From contig NZ_LN907827.1 of NCBI RefSeq assembly GCF_001517405.1, positions 696,616 through 760,615 of the forward strand: a stretch of DNA of 64,000 nt, given 5' to 3'. The notes below the pieces were generated by a model. That model searched no databases. It saw only the letters and a program-made list of their open reading frames with translations, and was not told where the DNA came from. Below are positions 63,862 through 64,000 of the stretch, one piece after another (positions within the stretch are counted from its first letter, which is position 1; each line of letters starts with the position of its first letter). Position numbers and translations under genes: made by a program. The DNA comes from Duffyella gerundensis. GTDB taxonomy: Bacteria > Pseudomonadota > Gammaproteobacteria > Enterobacterales > Enterobacteriaceae.

Positions 63862-64000
63862 TGACCAGACCAATTTTATCGACAGGGCTACGCTGGTTGT
63901 GGCTGGTAGTGGTGCTGATTGCGGTGGATTTTGCCAGTAAGCAGTGGGTGATGAGCAACATGTTGCTGCATCAAACGCTGTCCATCATGCCTTCCCTGAA
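63861..64000 (+). CDS. lspA: Lipoprotein signal peptidase LspA (5' end only)
   Basis: The first 46 codons are visible before the window ends. [20 protein letters not shown] is the first membrane helix of signal peptidase II and closely matches E. coli LspA, with PSLN at the expected place. The start overlaps the ileS stop by 1 bp of the ATGA. The catalytic aspartates lie beyond the window. Confidence 0.93.
   Translation, partial: MTRPILSTGLRWLWLVVVLIAVDFASKQWVMSNMLLHQTLSIMPSL

Overview
The window reads as a chromosomal segment of a member of the Enterobacterales, most likely of the Erwiniaceae (Pantoea/Erwinia/Mixta type). The gene order follows the Escherichia coli chromosome from about 99 minutes through the thr locus to ileS-lspA: fhuF, yjjZ, three leu tRNAs, rsmC, holD, rimI, yjjG, prfC, osmY, ytjA, yjjV, deoCABD, ytjB, serB, radA, nadR, ettA, slt, trpR, yjjX, gpmB, rob, creA, arcA, lasT, thrLABC, yaaA, talB, mog, dnaKJ, rpsT, ribF, ileS, lspA. 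Protein lengths are within a few residues of the E. coli ones as I remember them. The genus is an inference from GC-rich coding sequence, the lack of several E. coli neighbours (yjjU/W/I, lplA, creBCD, yaaJ, satP, nhaAR) and the accessory genes present. No integrase, transposase, CRISPR array, prophage or rRNA was seen.

Region by region. 1-3.1 kb: Fur-type iron genes (fhuF, yjjZ) with a membrane diguanylate cyclase between them, then three identical tRNA-Leu(CAG) genes. 3.1-9.9 kb: translation, replication and phosphatase genes, then a small stress cluster (osmY, ytjA and a Trp-rich CsbD-like protein). 9.9-14.4 kb: the deoCABD deoxynucleoside operon behind two DeoR-type operators and a CRP site. 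14.4-22.6 kb: ytjB, serB, radA, nadR, an added oxidoreductase/LysR pair, and ettA. 22.7-38.8 kb: a block of about 16 kb lying between ettA and slt, which are neighbours in E. coli. It holds a deoxyribose module (deoQ-like repressor, deoK, deoP, deoX) and, on the opposite strand, a complete ATP-dependent urea-use operon (allophanate hydrolase, urea carboxylase, GntR regulator, urtABCDE). 39-46.3 kb: slt, trpR, yjjX, gpmB, rob, creA, arcA, lasT. 46.4-53.9 kb: the thr operon with its attenuator, yaaA, talB, mog. 54-64 kb: a metabolite:H+ symporter, dnaKJ behind a sigma-32 promoter, a Bor-like lipoprotein, rpsT, ribF, ileS and the start of lspA.

How the parts work together. The deo genes form one pathway: DeoP imports deoxyribose, DeoK makes deoxyribose-5-phosphate, DeoA/DeoD/DeoB make the same intermediate from nucleosides, and DeoC splits it. 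The DeoR-family repressor beside deoK has a recognition helix almost the same as E. coli DeoR, and close matches to the 16-bp DeoR operator lie in front of both deo loci, so one repressor may control both. The urea operon has a near-perfect sigma-54 promoter, two NtrC-like half-site pairs about 100-120 bp upstream, and a GntR-type palindrome covering the predicted start of transcription. Urea uptake and breakdown are therefore predicted to be switched on by nitrogen limitation and repressed by the operon's own GntR protein. This control region is the most interesting finding in the window.
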